A stretch of DNA of 64,000 bases from Pseudomonas morbosilactucae (GCF_023241715.1 NZ_JALQCW010000002.1:62001-126000); one strand, 5' to 3'; positions 45,761 through 54,908 are shown, numbered from the stretch's first letter. Notes: generated by a model not told the origin, from the letters alone. A program made the numbers and translations.

Positions 45761-46804
45761 TTAGCGAGTCGACAGGGATTGGTGGATGGCGATGATGTCC
45801 GAGAGCAGCGCAAAGGCGGTCTCGGTGCGCCCCGCGCCCGGGCCGGAAACGGTCACCGCGCCCAGCAGTTCGCTGTTCAGCGACACCGCGTTGATCGCCC
45901 CGGAGATGCCCGCCAGGGGATGGCTGTTGTCCAGCAAGCGCGGCTCGACGCTGGCGCTCACCGAACCATCGGCGTTGCGGCACGCGGCGCCGATCAGTTT
46001 CCAGCGGCCACCCTGGGCAGCGGCGCTGGCGATATCGGCCTGGGTCAGGGCGCTGATGCCTCGGCAGTTGACGTCGCTGACGCTGAGCTTGGCGTCGAGC
46101 AACTCATTGGCCAGGATCACCACCTTCAGGCGCACATCATGACCTTCCACATCGGCGGTCGGATCGGCCTCGGCATAGCCCAAAGCCTGGGCCTCGCTGA
46201 CGGCCTCGGCAAAACCCAGGCCGCCTTCCATGCGGGTCAGGACAAAGTTCGAGGTGCCGTTGAGAATGCCCTCGAAACCGTTCAGGCCGCTGCCGGCCAG
46301 GGCTTGCTTGGCCACGCGGATCACCGGGGTGCCGCTCATCACCGAGCCTTCGTATTCAAAGGCCACACCGTTGCGCTGGGCCAAAGCCTTGAGCTCGGCG
46401 CCGTGCAGGGCAATCGGCCCCTTGTTGGTGGTGACCACGTGCGTGCCCTGCTCCAGGGCCCAGCGGCAGAACGAGGTGGCAGGCTCGCCGTCCACCGGGT
46501 TGGTGAAGGTGGCTTCGGCGATGATGTCGGCGCCGGACGCTTTGATCACCTGCTCATTCAGGGCCTCGGCACTGCCACCGGGCAGTTGCGACAAGGCGCC
46601 CTTGACCGCTGGCAGCTTGGCCAGCAGCCCGGCATCCAGGCCTTCGCGGCCGATCAGCGAGCCGAGAAACAGGTCGGTGACGCCGACGATTTTCAGGCTG
46701 AAACCCAGTTGTTTTTTCCACAGCTGATTGCGCTCGGCGATCAGTTGAGCCAGGGCACGATTAACCCCACCAAAGCCCACCAGGGCCAATTTGTATTCGG
46801 TCAT
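45761..46804 (-). CDS. homoserine dehydrogenase lacking the ACT domain
   Basis: 347 residues from ATG 46804 ([29 protein letters not shown]). NAD(P)-binding GFGGVNR at ~9-15, [44 protein letters not shown] and [26 protein letters not shown] are homoserine dehydrogenase signatures. The biosynthetic pseudomonad enzyme is ~435 residues with a C-terminal ACT domain for threonine feedback; that domain is absent here. Lacking feedback inhibition and being coupled to an aldehyde dehydrogenase, it fits a degradative role (homoserine to aspartate semialdehyde). Upstream lies a palindromic site for an Lrp-type regulator. Not the housekeeping hom. Confidence 0.88.
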   Translation of the reverse strand: MTEYKLALVGFGGVNRALAQLIAERNQLWKKQLGFSLKIVGVTDLFLGSLIGREGLDAGLLAKLPAVKGALSQLPGGSAEALNEQVIKASGADIIAEATFTNPVDGEPATSFCRWALEQGTHVVTTNKGPIALHGAELKALAQRNGVAFEYEGSVMSGTPVIRVAKQALAGSGLNGFEGILNGTSNFVLTRMEGGLGFAEAVSEAQALGYAEADPTADVEGHDVRLKVVILANELLDAKLSVSDVNCRGISALTQADIASAAAQGGRWKLIGAACRNADGSVSASVEPRLLDNSHPLAGISGAINAVSLNSELLGAVTVSGPGAGRTETAFALLSDIIAIHQSLSTR

Positions 46805-46868
46805 TGTTATGTCTTCCATCCGGGTGACTAGGCTGTTGGGCACTAGATTAGGATGGCGGCCCGGGCAG

Positions 46869-46895
46869 TGAAATATGCCGATTTGCTCTATTTCA
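46869..46895. promoter_or_regulatory. inverted repeat TGAAATA-N13-TATTTCA upstream of homoserine dehydrogenase
   Basis: Perfect 7-bp inverted repeat separated by 13 nt, 65 nt upstream of the homoserine dehydrogenase start. AT-rich arms and spacing suit an Lrp/AsnC operator, and an Lrp/AsnC gene lies 0.5 kb away in the same locus. Confidence 0.6.
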
Positions 46896-46931
46896 TGGGC
46901 GTTTTGACCAAGCGTCGAGGCGGGGTTTCGT

Positions 46932-47342
46932 TCAGGCTCGGGCCGGGCTCAGGGCCGCCATGAATGCGCTGAAACTGGGGGCCAACGGCAAGGCATCATC
47001 GAGGCTCAGGCCGATCAGCGGCACCTGGACAATGCTCGGTGGAGTGCTGCGGTAATCGAAGCCGAACGCCTCGCCGCCGCCGTCCCCGGCAAACAGCAAG
47101 AGCCCGGGAGCGTACTCGTCCACCTGGTATTCACGACTGAACAGGGCCAGTTCGGCGGCCGCCCAGAACACCAGGTAGCGCTCGCCGATAAAGCCTTCGC
47201 CGCCGTCGCACTGTTGGAGAAAGTCGCAGTAGTCGCTGGGCAGTTGGCGCCCGGTTGCCGCCATCAGGTGTTCAATGGCATCGCGGGAGGCGCCCCCGGC
47301 ACAGGAGAGGTCGCCGAGCAGCGCTGAGTAGGAGGGTTCCAT
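46932..47342 (-). CDS. SMI1/KNR4 (SUKH) domain protein
   Basis: 136 residues from ATG 47342 (MEPSYSALLGDLSCAGGASRDAIEHLMAATGRQLPSDYCDFLQQCDGGEGFIG). The SUKH fold shows as LPSDYCDFLQQCDGGEGFIGERYLVFW, ELALFSREYQVDEYAPGLLLFAGDGGGEAFGFD and IVQVPLIGLS. SUKH proteins are commonly immunity proteins against nuclease toxins, but stand-alone copies also occur in metabolic loci. It follows the Lrp gene by 86 nt on the same strand. Whether it serves immunity here is unknown. Confidence 0.82.
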   Translation of the reverse strand: MEPSYSALLGDLSCAGGASRDAIEHLMAATGRQLPSDYCDFLQQCDGGEGFIGERYLVFWAAAELALFSREYQVDEYAPGLLLFAGDGGGEAFGFDYRSTPPSIVQVPLIGLSLDDALPLAPSFSAFMAALSPARA

Positions 47343-47428
47343 GGGGTATCCCGAGTAATCCTGGTCGAGGGCGAATCTTGCCACTCGCCAGGCCCACTGA
47401 ACACCACGGCAGGGATAACGGGGCGGTA

Positions 47429-47866
47429 CTAGACCACCGAGGACAGGACAAAGGAGGTGACGGTATTTTCCACCCCGGGCAATGCGGCGATGTCGTTCCA
47501 CACCCGGTGCACCCGCTCGGGGGTGGCCGCGCTGACTCGCACCATCAGGTCAAACTCGCCACTCATCACTTCGCACTGGCTGATCTCGGGGATCGCGCGC
47601 AGGGCCTGGAGCACTTCGGCGCCACGCATGCGGTCGTAGCGGTAGACGAAAATCACCGCGTTGATGCTGGAAGACGATGTGCGCCCTTCACCGGCACGGA
47701 TGGTGTAGCCCTGGATCGCGCCGTCGCGCTCCAGACGCTCGATGCGCTGGCGCACGGCGTTGCGCGACAGGTTGACCTTGGCCGCCAGCTCGGCGTGGGC
47801 AGCCCGGGCATTCAAGGTCAGTTCGGCCAGGATGCGCTCATCCAGGGGGTCGAGAATTCTCTTCAC
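47429..47866 (-). CDS. Lrp/AsnC family transcriptional regulator
   Basis: 145 residues from GTG 47866 with GAGG upstream. N-terminal HTH (LDPLDERILAELTLNARAAHAELAAKVNLSRNAVRQRIERLERDGAIQGYTI) and C-terminal RAM/ligand domain (INAVIFVYRYDRMRGAEVLQALRAIPEISQCEVMSGEFDLMVRVSA). It sits between the threonine-synthase-like and SUKH genes. It probably binds the TGAAATA-N13-TATTTCA palindrome before the homoserine dehydrogenase and responds to an amino acid such as homoserine, methionine or threonine, as MdeR does for methionine gamma-lyase. Confidence 0.92.
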   Translation of the reverse strand: MKRILDPLDERILAELTLNARAAHAELAAKVNLSRNAVRQRIERLERDGAIQGYTIRAGEGRTSSSSINAVIFVYRYDRMRGAEVLQALRAIPEISQCEVMSGEFDLMVRVSAATPERVHRVWNDIAALPGVENTVTSFVLSSVV

Positions 47867-47888
47867 AGGCGGACCTCGTACCAGGGCT

Positions 47889-49265
47889 TCACAGGGTGCC
47901 CAGCAACTGCTGGACCCGGGCCAGATCGTCCGGGGCAATCACCTGCAGCCGCTCCAGCACCGGCGCCGGCAAGGGTTCTGCGGCCAGGCCGGGGAGCCCC
48001 AGGCGGGCCAGCAGCGCCGCCGATTTGCTCGGGGCGATCTCGCCCAGGGTGACCATCGGCGCCACCAGGCTGCGCCGGTACAGACGCGCCGCGCGGACCC
48101 CGGTGGCGGTGTGCGGATCGACCACATAACCGGTGTCGTGGTACAGGCTGCGGATCTCTTCCAGGGTCTCTTCGTCGCTCACCGAATAGGAGTCGATGAT
48201 CATCCGCGCCTGCAGCCAGAACTCGTTGCCGATGCGCATTTCCCCGCAACGTTCGAACTCCGCCATCAGTGCGCTGAGGGCCTGGTGGTCGTGGCCGTAC
48301 AGCTCCCAGAGAAAGCGCTCCAGGTTGGAGAAAATCGACAGGTCCATGGCCGGCGAAAGGCTGCGATTGGCCTGGCTGCGGGAGTAGTGATTTTTCAGGA
48401 ACAACTGGTGCAGGGCGTCGTTGCGGTTGGTGGCGACGATCATCTGGGTGATCGGCAAGCCCATCTTCTGCACGATGTAGCCGGCATAGACTTCGGCAAA
48501 ACTGGCCGCCGGCACACTGAAGCTGAGGGGCCGCTGGCCGCCCCCCAGTTGCAGCACGCCGTGGAAATAGAACACCAACTGGGCCAGCACGCCGATCCAG
48601 TTGTTGGAGTTGAAACTGATGACCTCGCGGTCCGCCAGGGGCCACTGACGCAACAGGTCGGTGACGATGGCCTGGCACTGGTCGAAACTGCCCTGCACCG
48701 CAAAGCGATGCAACCTCGGGCCCTGGGCACCCTGCAGTTGCTGCCACTGATAGTCCGGCACCCCGGACTGGGGATAGAACACCAGCACCTCGACGGCCTC
48801 ACAGTCCTTGAAGGCTTCGATGGCGGCCAGGCCGGTGTCGCCGTTGGTGGCGCCGATCAGCACCCCGCGACGCTGGCGCTTATCGAGAAAGTAGCGCACC
48901 AGGCGCGCCTGCAACTGGGCGGAAAAGTCCTTGGAGGAATGGGTCGGCCCGTGGAACAGCTCCAGCACCCACTCATTGCGGTCCACCTGATGCAGGGGCG
49001 CCACGGCGCGGTGGCGGAAACCGCTGCAACTGTCCTTGAGCAGGGCCTTGAAATCCGCCTCGGGGATGGCCTCGCCGACAAACGGGCGCATGACCCGATA
49101 CGCCAGCTCGTCGTAGGCCAGGGTCGACCAGTTGGCGATGTCCTGGGGGCTGAAACGCGGCAGTTCGGCGGGCACATACAGGCCGCCATCGGTGGCGATG
49201 CCAGACAGCACCACCTGCTCGAAATCGGCCTCGAGCGTGGCGCTGCGGGTACTGATATAACGCAT
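47889..49265 (-). CDS. threonine-synthase-like PLP enzyme (divergent paralogue)
   Basis: 458 residues. Fold-type II threonine synthase: N-terminal MRYISTRSATLEADFEQVVLSGIATDGGLYVP, PLP Lys in HGPTHSSKDFSAQL, phosphate loop GATNGDTGLAAIEAF, then ISFNSNNWIGVLAQLVFYF. The housekeeping ThrC of pseudomonads reads HGPTLAFKDFAMQ and GATSGDTG at these places, so this copy has substitutions around the PLP lysine (LAF to HSS) and at the phosphate loop (S to N). It probably binds a related but different substrate, such as an O-acyl- or free homoserine. It is 16 nt after the LysR gene and 22 nt before the Lrp gene. Confidence 0.82.
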   Translation of the reverse strand: MRYISTRSATLEADFEQVVLSGIATDGGLYVPAELPRFSPQDIANWSTLAYDELAYRVMRPFVGEAIPEADFKALLKDSCSGFRHRAVAPLHQVDRNEWVLELFHGPTHSSKDFSAQLQARLVRYFLDKRQRRGVLIGATNGDTGLAAIEAFKDCEAVEVLVFYPQSGVPDYQWQQLQGAQGPRLHRFAVQGSFDQCQAIVTDLLRQWPLADREVISFNSNNWIGVLAQLVFYFHGVLQLGGGQRPLSFSVPAASFAEVYAGYIVQKMGLPITQMIVATNRNDALHQLFLKNHYSRSQANRSLSPAMDLSIFSNLERFLWELYGHDHQALSALMAEFERCGEMRIGNEFWLQARMIIDSYSVSDEETLEEIRSLYHDTGYVVDPHTATGVRAARLYRRSLVAPMVTLGEIAPSKSAALLARLGLPGLAAEPLPAPVLERLQVIAPDDLARVQQLLGTL

Positions 49266-49281
49266 GGGTGGCTCCGGCCAG

Positions 49282-50172
49282 TCACTTGTAACGATGGGCC
49301 TGCTCTACCAGCCAGGTGGAAAAATTCACCGCGTCGGGGTGTTGATCGGCCCCGGAACCGCGCACCAGGTAAAACGATTCGCTGGCCTCGATGCGCAGGT
49401 TGAAGGGTTCGAGCAAACGCCCGTCGGCGAGCATCTCGTCGACCATGGACGACCGGGCCAGGGCAATGCCCTGCCCCAGCTCGGCCATGCGCAGGGTAGA
49501 AATCATAGTGTCGAACTGCAGGCCGCTGGACGAGTCCACGTCATCGACGCCAACCATCTTCAACCAGTAGCCCCAACCCTCCTCGTAACCCAGCACATGC
49601 AGCAAGGCGTGTCGGCCCACGTCGCTGGGCACCTGCAGCGGTGCACCGGCCAACAGGGCCGGCGAGCACACCGGGAACAGGGTGTCCCAGGTCAGGCGCT
49701 GGGACACCAGCCCAGGCCAATGACCGTGGCCCCAGCGAATTTCCATGTCGTCTTCGCCGTCCAGTTCCTTGACCCAGATGTTGCTGATGTAGCGGATATC
49801 CACCAGCGGATGGGCCTGGCGAAACTCCACCAATTTGGGCGCCAGCCAGTGCACGAAGAACGCCAGGCTGCCACGCACCTTGATCGGCCGACGCTTGTGC
49901 TGGCCGAAAATCTCATTGGTGCCCACCGCCAGCCGCGTGATCGCGTCCTGCACCACCGGCAGGTACGAACGGCCTTCTTCGGTCAGGTCCAGGCCCCGGG
50001 GCAAGCGCTTGAACAGCGCCACCCCGAGGTGGCTTTCCAGTTGGCGGATCTGTTGGCTGACGGCGCCCTGGGTCAGGAACAATTCGTCAGCCGCATGGGT
50101 GAAGTTCAAACAACGGGCGGACACTTCAAAGGCCCGCAGCCAGTTCAGCGGCGGTAAGGTCTTTTGCTTCAT
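49282..50172 (-). CDS. LysR family transcriptional regulator (GcvA-type)
   Basis: 296 residues from ATG 50172 (MKQKTLPPLNWLRAFEVSARCLNFTHAADELFLTQGAVSQQIRQLESHLGVALFKRLPRGLDLTEEG). The LNWLRAFE opening and the LPRG wing are GcvA-like. It runs with the threonine-synthase-like and Lrp genes (gaps 16 and 22 nt), so two regulators are in one operon. Target: likely the permease and gamma-lyase genes upstream, or the whole locus. The long upstream open frame to 50427 is the antisense of the permease end. Confidence 0.9.
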   Translation of the reverse strand: MKQKTLPPLNWLRAFEVSARCLNFTHAADELFLTQGAVSQQIRQLESHLGVALFKRLPRGLDLTEEGRSYLPVVQDAITRLAVGTNEIFGQHKRRPIKVRGSLAFFVHWLAPKLVEFRQAHPLVDIRYISNIWVKELDGEDDMEIRWGHGHWPGLVSQRLTWDTLFPVCSPALLAGAPLQVPSDVGRHALLHVLGYEEGWGYWLKMVGVDDVDSSSGLQFDTMISTLRMAELGQGIALARSSMVDEMLADGRLLEPFNLRIEASESFYLVRGSGADQHPDAVNFSTWLVEQAHRYK

Positions 50173-50225
50173 GGTGGTTTTCTCATGGACCCGAGGTGCC
50201 CCGAACCGGCCGCCCGTCCCGTGCG

Positions 50226-51662
50226 TCAGCCTGGCAAGGCATCGGACGGTTGGGCCTGGAGCGCCAGGGACAGACGGCGCGCGCGGCTTTTGCGGGTAAT
50301 GTAATACACGAAGTAGCACCAGGCGATGAACGGCACACCGAAGTACAGGGCCACCCGTTGCTCTGGGTCGAAGGCAATGCCGACGCACGCCAGGCTGCAG
50401 CAGATCAGCGCACCCAGGGGCACCCACGGGTAGCCCTTGACCCGGAACTTCAGGTCACGGATGTCCCCGCCATTGGCCACGTAGTGGCGGCGGAAGGCAA
50501 TCTGACTGGCGGCGATGCTCATCCACACCACCACCACGGCCAGGCCGGAGATCGACACCAGCGCCAGGTAGATGGTGCCGGGAGCGAACACGCTGCTGAG
50601 CAGCGACGCGGCGCCGCCGGCCATGCTCACGATGATCGCGTTGAGCGGCGTGCCCATGCGCGTCAGGGCCGAGAACTGTTTGGGCAAGTGGCCTTGGTCG
50701 CTGAGGGTCCAGAGCATCCGCGAGGCCGCGTACAGACCGGAGTTGGCGGCCGAGAGCAAGGCGCTGATGATCACGAAGTTCATGATGTCGGCGGAGTACG
50801 GAATGCCGATGTAGGTGAACACCGTGACGAACGGGCTTTCGATCAGGCCAGCCTGTTCCCGCGGCAGCAAGGTGGCGAGTACAAAGATGGTGCCGACAAA
50901 GAAGATCGCCAGGCGCAGCACCGTGGTGCGGATGGCACGCGGCACATTGCGTTGCGGGTCTTTGGTTTCGCCGGCAGCAATACCGATCAGCTCAGTGCCG
51001 GAGAAAGCAAACGACACCGCGAGCAAGGTCATGGCAATCGACATGAAGCCGGTGGGAAACAGGCCTTCGCGGGTGAAGTTGCCCAGGCCGATGCTGTGCA
51101 CCTGGTCGATCTGCAACAGGCCGAGAATCGCCCCGCCACCGATCAACAGGAACACCACCACGGTGATCACCTTGATCAGGGACAGCCAGAACTCGGTCTC
51201 GGCAAACAGACGTACAGAGACCACGTTAGTCAGGAACACCACGCCAGCGAACAGCGCGCTCCAGATCCACACCGGGGTGTCCGGAAACCAGCGGCTCATG
51301 AGAATACCGGCGGCGGTGAATTCCGAGCCGATGGCCACGGTCCAGGTCAGCCAGTAGAGCCAGGCCACGGTGTAGCCGGTGCCCGGGCCGAGGAAGCGTG
51401 TGGCGTAGGTGCTGAAGGAACCGGTTTCCGGCATCTGCACCGCCAGTTCGCCGAGGCACATCATCACCATGTACACCATCAGCGCACCGATGATGTAGGC
51501 GATCACCGCACCCAGCGGGCCAGCCTGGTTGACGGTATAGCCGGACGTCAGGAACAGCCCGGTGCCGATAACCCCGCCAAGGGCCAGCATGACGATGTGC
51601 CGGGTCTGCATTTCCTGCTTGAAGCCGGTTCGAGCATTGGTTTGTTGTTGTGTGATGGACAT
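50226..51662 (-). CDS. amino acid permease, AAT family
   Basis: 478 residues from ATG 51662 ([41 protein letters not shown]). Twelve predicted membrane helices with the APC signature [20 protein letters not shown] and [56 protein letters not shown] members import amino acids by proton symport. It is 53 nt before the LysR gene and downstream of a gamma-lyase-family gene, so it is the uptake component of this locus; homoserine or methionine is a candidate cargo. A start at 51674 adds four residues. Confidence 0.92.
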   Translation of the reverse strand: MSITQQQTNARTGFKQEMQTRHIVMLALGGVIGTGLFLTSGYTVNQAGPLGAVIAYIIGALMVYMVMMCLGELAVQMPETGSFSTYATRFLGPGTGYTVAWLYWLTWTVAIGSEFTAAGILMSRWFPDTPVWIWSALFAGVVFLTNVVSVRLFAETEFWLSLIKVITVVVFLLIGGGAILGLLQIDQVHSIGLGNFTREGLFPTGFMSIAMTLLAVSFAFSGTELIGIAAGETKDPQRNVPRAIRTTVLRLAIFFVGTIFVLATLLPREQAGLIESPFVTVFTYIGIPYSADIMNFVIISALLSAANSGLYAASRMLWTLSDQGHLPKQFSALTRMGTPLNAIIVSMAGGAASLLSSVFAPGTIYLALVSISGLAVVVVWMSIAASQIAFRRHYVANGGDIRDLKFRVKGYPWVPLGALICCSLACVGIAFDPEQRVALYFGVPFIAWCYFVYYITRKSRARRLSLALQAQPSDALPG

Positions 51663-51810
51663 GATTTTTCTCATGAAAGTGTCAGGGCAAGGATCAATGT
51701 CTGCGACAGAGGCTTGGGCAGAAATCAAAGGGATGCCGCGAGGTTTTTATTGTTATTGCGTTTCATGGAGAACTCACAGGCAGCCTTGCCGTGAGGGGGA
51801 CGGCACGACC

Positions 51811-53085
51811 TCAGTCAGCGACCTCAACGCAGGGGTGTGCCAGGGCGGTACGGGCTGCAGCGTCCGGCTGCTGCAGTGAGGTCCTGACCCAGGCAAAGGC
51901 CTGCTTCAGGTCGGCCAACAAGTCGTCGGTGTCTTCAATGCCCACCGAGACCCGCACCAGGCCTTCGGAAATGCCCAGGGCTTGACGTTCTTCCGGGGTG
52001 TTCTCCACGTGGCTGGTGGTGCGCGCCGGGCCGTAGATGGTTTCCACCGCACCCAGGTTGCCGGCGCAGTGGGCGTATTGCAGGCGCGGCAGCAGCACCT
52101 TGACCGTGTCCATGCCGCCCACCAGCACAAAGCTGACGATGGCGCCAAAACCGCGCATCTGCGCACAGGCCACGGCGTGGTTGGGGTGGCTGGGCAAACC
52201 GGGGTAATTGACCTGTTCCACCAGCGGTTCGCTGCACAGGAAATCCGCCAGGGCCCGGGCACTCTGCTGCTGCTGGCGCACCCGCAGGGCCAGGGTCTTC
52301 ATGCCGCGAATAATCAGGTAGGCCGAGAACGGATCGAGGGATGCACCGTTGATCTCCCGGTAGTGCCGCACCTGGGCCATCAAGGCCTCGCTGCCGCAGA
52401 CCACACCGCCGAGCACATCACCATGACCACTGAGGAACTTGGTGGCGCTGTGAATCACCACATCCACCCCCAGGGCGAGGGGGTTCTGGTTCAACGGCGT
52501 GGCAAAAGTGTTATCGGCCACCACCAGGGCACCGACCTGCTTCGCCGCCGCCACCAGGCGCTGGATATCGACGATTTTCAGGGTCGGGTTGGTCGGGGTC
52601 TCCAGGTACAACACCTGGCAACCCTTGGCGATCTCGCGCTCGATTTCCCCGTGATCGAAGGTTTCACACAGGGTCACTGCTACCCCCATGCGCGGCAGGA
52701 ACTCCTCGAAAATCTTGTTGGTGCCGCCGTAGCTGTCCTTGGTCGACACCACCCGCTGGCCACACTGCAGAAAGGTGTACAGCACGCTGCTGATGGCGGC
52801 CATGCCACTGCTGAACGCCACCGCCGACTCGGCGTTTTCCAGGGCGCACAGCTTGGCTTCGAAGGTTTCCACCGTGGGGTTGCTCATGCGGCTGTAGATA
52901 AAGCCCGGAGCCTTGCCCAGTGCCACGTCGTACCACTGATCGATATCGTCATAGCCGTAGGCGGCACTGGCCACGATCGGCGTTTGCGTGGCGTTGTAAG
53001 GATGAGTGATCTGCTCCCCACCCCACACCACCCGGGTCCCGGTTCCGGCTTCTTCCAGCCCTGTGCTTGCAGGTTTTTTATTCAT
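51811..53085 (-). CDS. cystathionine gamma-synthase/methionine gamma-lyase family enzyme
   Basis: 424 residues. PLP fold-type I, Cys/Met metabolism family: PGFIYSRMSNPTVETFEAKLCALENAESAVAFSSGMAAISS (N-terminal phosphate loop), ETPTNPTLKIVDI, VADNTFATPLNQNPLALGVDVVIHSATKFLSGHGD with the PLP lysine in SATKFLSGHGD, and NYPGLPSHPNHAVA. Such enzymes either join homoserine esters to cysteine or cleave methionine or homoserine derivatives. In a cluster with a permease, homoserine dehydrogenase and an Lrp regulator the degradative alternative is favoured. A 19-bp palindrome lies 24 bp upstream of its start. Confidence 0.88.
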   Translation of the reverse strand: MNKKPASTGLEEAGTGTRVVWGGEQITHPYNATQTPIVASAAYGYDDIDQWYDVALGKAPGFIYSRMSNPTVETFEAKLCALENAESAVAFSSGMAAISSVLYTFLQCGQRVVSTKDSYGGTNKIFEEFLPRMGVAVTLCETFDHGEIEREIAKGCQVLYLETPTNPTLKIVDIQRLVAAAKQVGALVVADNTFATPLNQNPLALGVDVVIHSATKFLSGHGDVLGGVVCGSEALMAQVRHYREINGASLDPFSAYLIIRGMKTLALRVRQQQQSARALADFLCSEPLVEQVNYPGLPSHPNHAVACAQMRGFGAIVSFVLVGGMDTVKVLLPRLQYAHCAGNLGAVETIYGPARTTSHVENTPEERQALGISEGLVRVSVGIEDTDDLLADLKQAFAWVRTSLQQPDAAARTALAHPCVEVAD

Positions 53086-53108
53086 TGCGACGGCTCACGA
53101 TAAAGGGT

Positions 53109-53127
53109 GCGTGGTGAGTCACCACGC
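53109..53127. promoter_or_regulatory. 19-bp palindrome upstream of the gamma-lyase gene
   Basis: GCGTGGTGA-g-TCACCACGC is a perfect 9-bp inverted repeat about a central G, 24 nt upstream of the gamma-lyase family gene. Position and symmetry fit an operator, possibly for the LysR or Lrp regulator of the locus, or a repressor bound over the promoter. Confidence 0.6.
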
Positions 53128-53516
53128 TGGAACTGGGGGCCAATATAGTGAAAAGCCGAAACGCCGAGAAACGATGTTATCGGGGCCAAAGGGGCGGTTT
53201 TTTTAATGGCTTAGCGGGGGCGAACGGGGGGAAATGGGCGTGAGCCGTGAGGGCGTCGAGGGGAGAAGGGTTTGGGTGACTACCGGTGTTGAGTCCGTGG
53301 CATCAGCAACGAGGTTCACTCACAAACAACCGTTCTAAAAACAGCCGTTCACATTTTTTGAAGCGCGCTCTTTAAAGAACGCAATCATCATTGCTATTAC
53401 CTTTTTAAATCGGGCCCTGACACTTGCAGGGGATCCACTTCAGACTTGGGCAGCCTTCACCTCTAAAGTGGTTAATGCCTCTTTTATAAGTGGCAACACC
53501 GTAGATATAATAAAAT
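53128..53516. other. non-coding junction into the AT-rich island
   Basis: About 390 bp without a supported gene. GC content drops across it and it marks the left edge of the island. A weak hairpin CCCTG-acacttg-CAGGG is at 53425-53441. I see no tRNA, integrase, IS end or direct attachment repeat that would explain an insertion. Confidence 0.5.
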
Positions 53517-53795
53517 TCATTTTAACTGAAACAGCAATCGCTCAAACACCTCCGGAGCCAAACTCATTTCCTCTGGAGAAAGCAAAACACTCATCACCTG
53601 CTGATCAAGAACCACATCATAAACATCCACACCGATCCACCCCCTGGACCAAAACTCCACCGTAGCCAATTTATTAAAACCCTCCAACTCAACCCGCTCG
53701 AGATCACCAAAATCCCCATTGGGGAATGATGAATACTCAAGGGTATAACCCTTTAATAATGGCTTAAATTCTTGATCAAATTTTAAAACATCCAT
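53517..53795 (-). CDS. small protein, immunity-like
   Basis: 92 residues (MDVLKFDQEFKPLLKGYTLEYSSFPNGDFGDLERVELEGFNKLATVEFWSRGWIGVDVYDVV...). Small, acidic and AT-rich in codon use, with no signal peptide. Beta-strand patterns around LATVEFWSRGWIGVDVYDVV resemble small beta-rich immunity proteins. Family not recognised. It is the last member of the minus-strand island after hcp. Confidence 0.6.
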   Translation of the reverse strand: MDVLKFDQEFKPLLKGYTLEYSSFPNGDFGDLERVELEGFNKLATVEFWSRGWIGVDVYDVVLDQQVMSVLLSPEEMSLAPEVFERLLFQLK

Positions 53796-53885
53796 CGTTC
53801 AGATCGACCTTATGTGAGTGGTGCTGGTGCTGAGCGGTCTCTAAAAAACCTAGAAGCTTTCATCAATAACAAAGCAAAGCTCAAC

Positions 53886-54362
53886 TCATATCACTATCTC
53901 ACCAACTAAATTTCTGGTGCGTTCTATTTCCATCGGAACAAGCTCTATGGCCTGTGAGAGCTGTTGCTCCGCTGACAACTGCGCCATCAAAGCCAGCATG
54001 GCTGGATGATGAGAAATAAAATCCTCAAGACCTTGGGTGTGTGGAAGGTATTCATTTTTTGAGTAGACTTCAAAAATCCGCTGATCCATTAAATTCACCT
54101 CCAGCTCGTCATATAAACATTCTAAAAAAACCAACTGCCGACTTTCTGAAAAATCACACAACATCTGAACTGCCGAAACAAAAGAAAGACCGTAATAATC
54201 CGCTCCAATGCAATCCTCCTCATTGGGCACCGCGCTAGAGCCGATATAAGTTCTTACCCGCTCCACATCCGTGCCTTTCGGGACAATTCCCGTTTCGACC
54301 GCCCCCCATAATAAATCGAGAAAACCACGTGATGGCGCACTGGTAAAATAAGACGTATTCAT
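53886..54362 (-). CDS. hypothetical protein, immunity-like
   Basis: 158 residues from ATG 54362 (MNTSYFTSAPSRGFLDLLWGAVETGIVPKGTDVERVRTYIG). No ribosome site is evident; an upstream extension to 54434 is possible. Acidic and helical (FVSAVQMLCDFSESRQLVFLECLYDELEVNL; HPAMLALMAQLSAEQQLSQAIELV). No signal or membrane segment. I do not recognise the family. Size, AT-rich composition and location suggest an immunity or orphan immunity gene of the hcp island. Confidence 0.55.
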   Translation of the reverse strand: MNTSYFTSAPSRGFLDLLWGAVETGIVPKGTDVERVRTYIGSSAVPNEEDCIGADYYGLSFVSAVQMLCDFSESRQLVFLECLYDELEVNLMDQRIFEVYSKNEYLPHTQGLEDFISHHPAMLALMAQLSAEQQLSQAIELVPMEIERTRNLVGEIVI

Positions 54363-54545
54363 AAATATAAAATACAGCCGCTCCGCACAAAACAGAGACC
54401 TTAGCAACGACCTACGCAACATTATCGACAACATACTTTAACCCGTGAGAACTACCGAGAATCCAGCCTTTTTTGTATAGATTGCTTTAGAACACCCGAC
54501 TAAAGCGCACCCAGTATCTCGGTGCAAAACCCTGTTTTTGGTCGC

Positions 54546-54908
54546 TTATGAAAAAAAACTTGCAAGGTCGTCACCCTGTAGCGAGCATTGTTTAGCGACA
54601 TGCAGTATTTCATTTGGCTCCATAAATGAGACCAGACAAGGGGTAACACAGCCGTTTTGCAATCTCTCCAGTATGAAGCTCAATAACATCGTGCGTTCGA
54701 GACTCCCCACGTCCGAAAACAAATCATTCGAACACTGCCTGCTCAAGTCAGTAAGAATGGTTGCCTTGTATATTTTTCCTTGGTAAATAACGCTGATATT
54801 TCCACCATCAATCTCCGCAGGGATAGAAAAGTTTCCAACCTCTGAAAAACCTTTGTAATTTTCTGATTTTTTATTTTTAACTTCAAAGTAAGATAAAAAA
54901 TAAGACAT
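54546..54908 (-). CDS. hypothetical protein, immunity-like
   Basis: 120 residues (MSYFLSYFEVKNKKSENYKGFSEVGNFSIPAEIDGGNISVIYQGKIYKATILTDL...). GGGAAAG lies upstream of the ATG at 54908. Beta-rich and soluble with two Cys near the end of the chain. Not recognised. Low GC and the neighbourhood suggest an immunity protein whose toxin gene is no longer present. Confidence 0.55.
   Translation of the reverse strand: MSYFLSYFEVKNKKSENYKGFSEVGNFSIPAEIDGGNISVIYQGKIYKATILTDLSRQCSNDLFSDVGSLERTMLLSFILERLQNGCVTPCLVSFMEPNEILHVAKQCSLQGDDLASFFS

Noticed and set aside
50196..51794. 532-codon plus-strand frame across the permease
   Set aside because: His/Gln/Gly-rich complement of membrane helices; the permease on the minus strand is certain.
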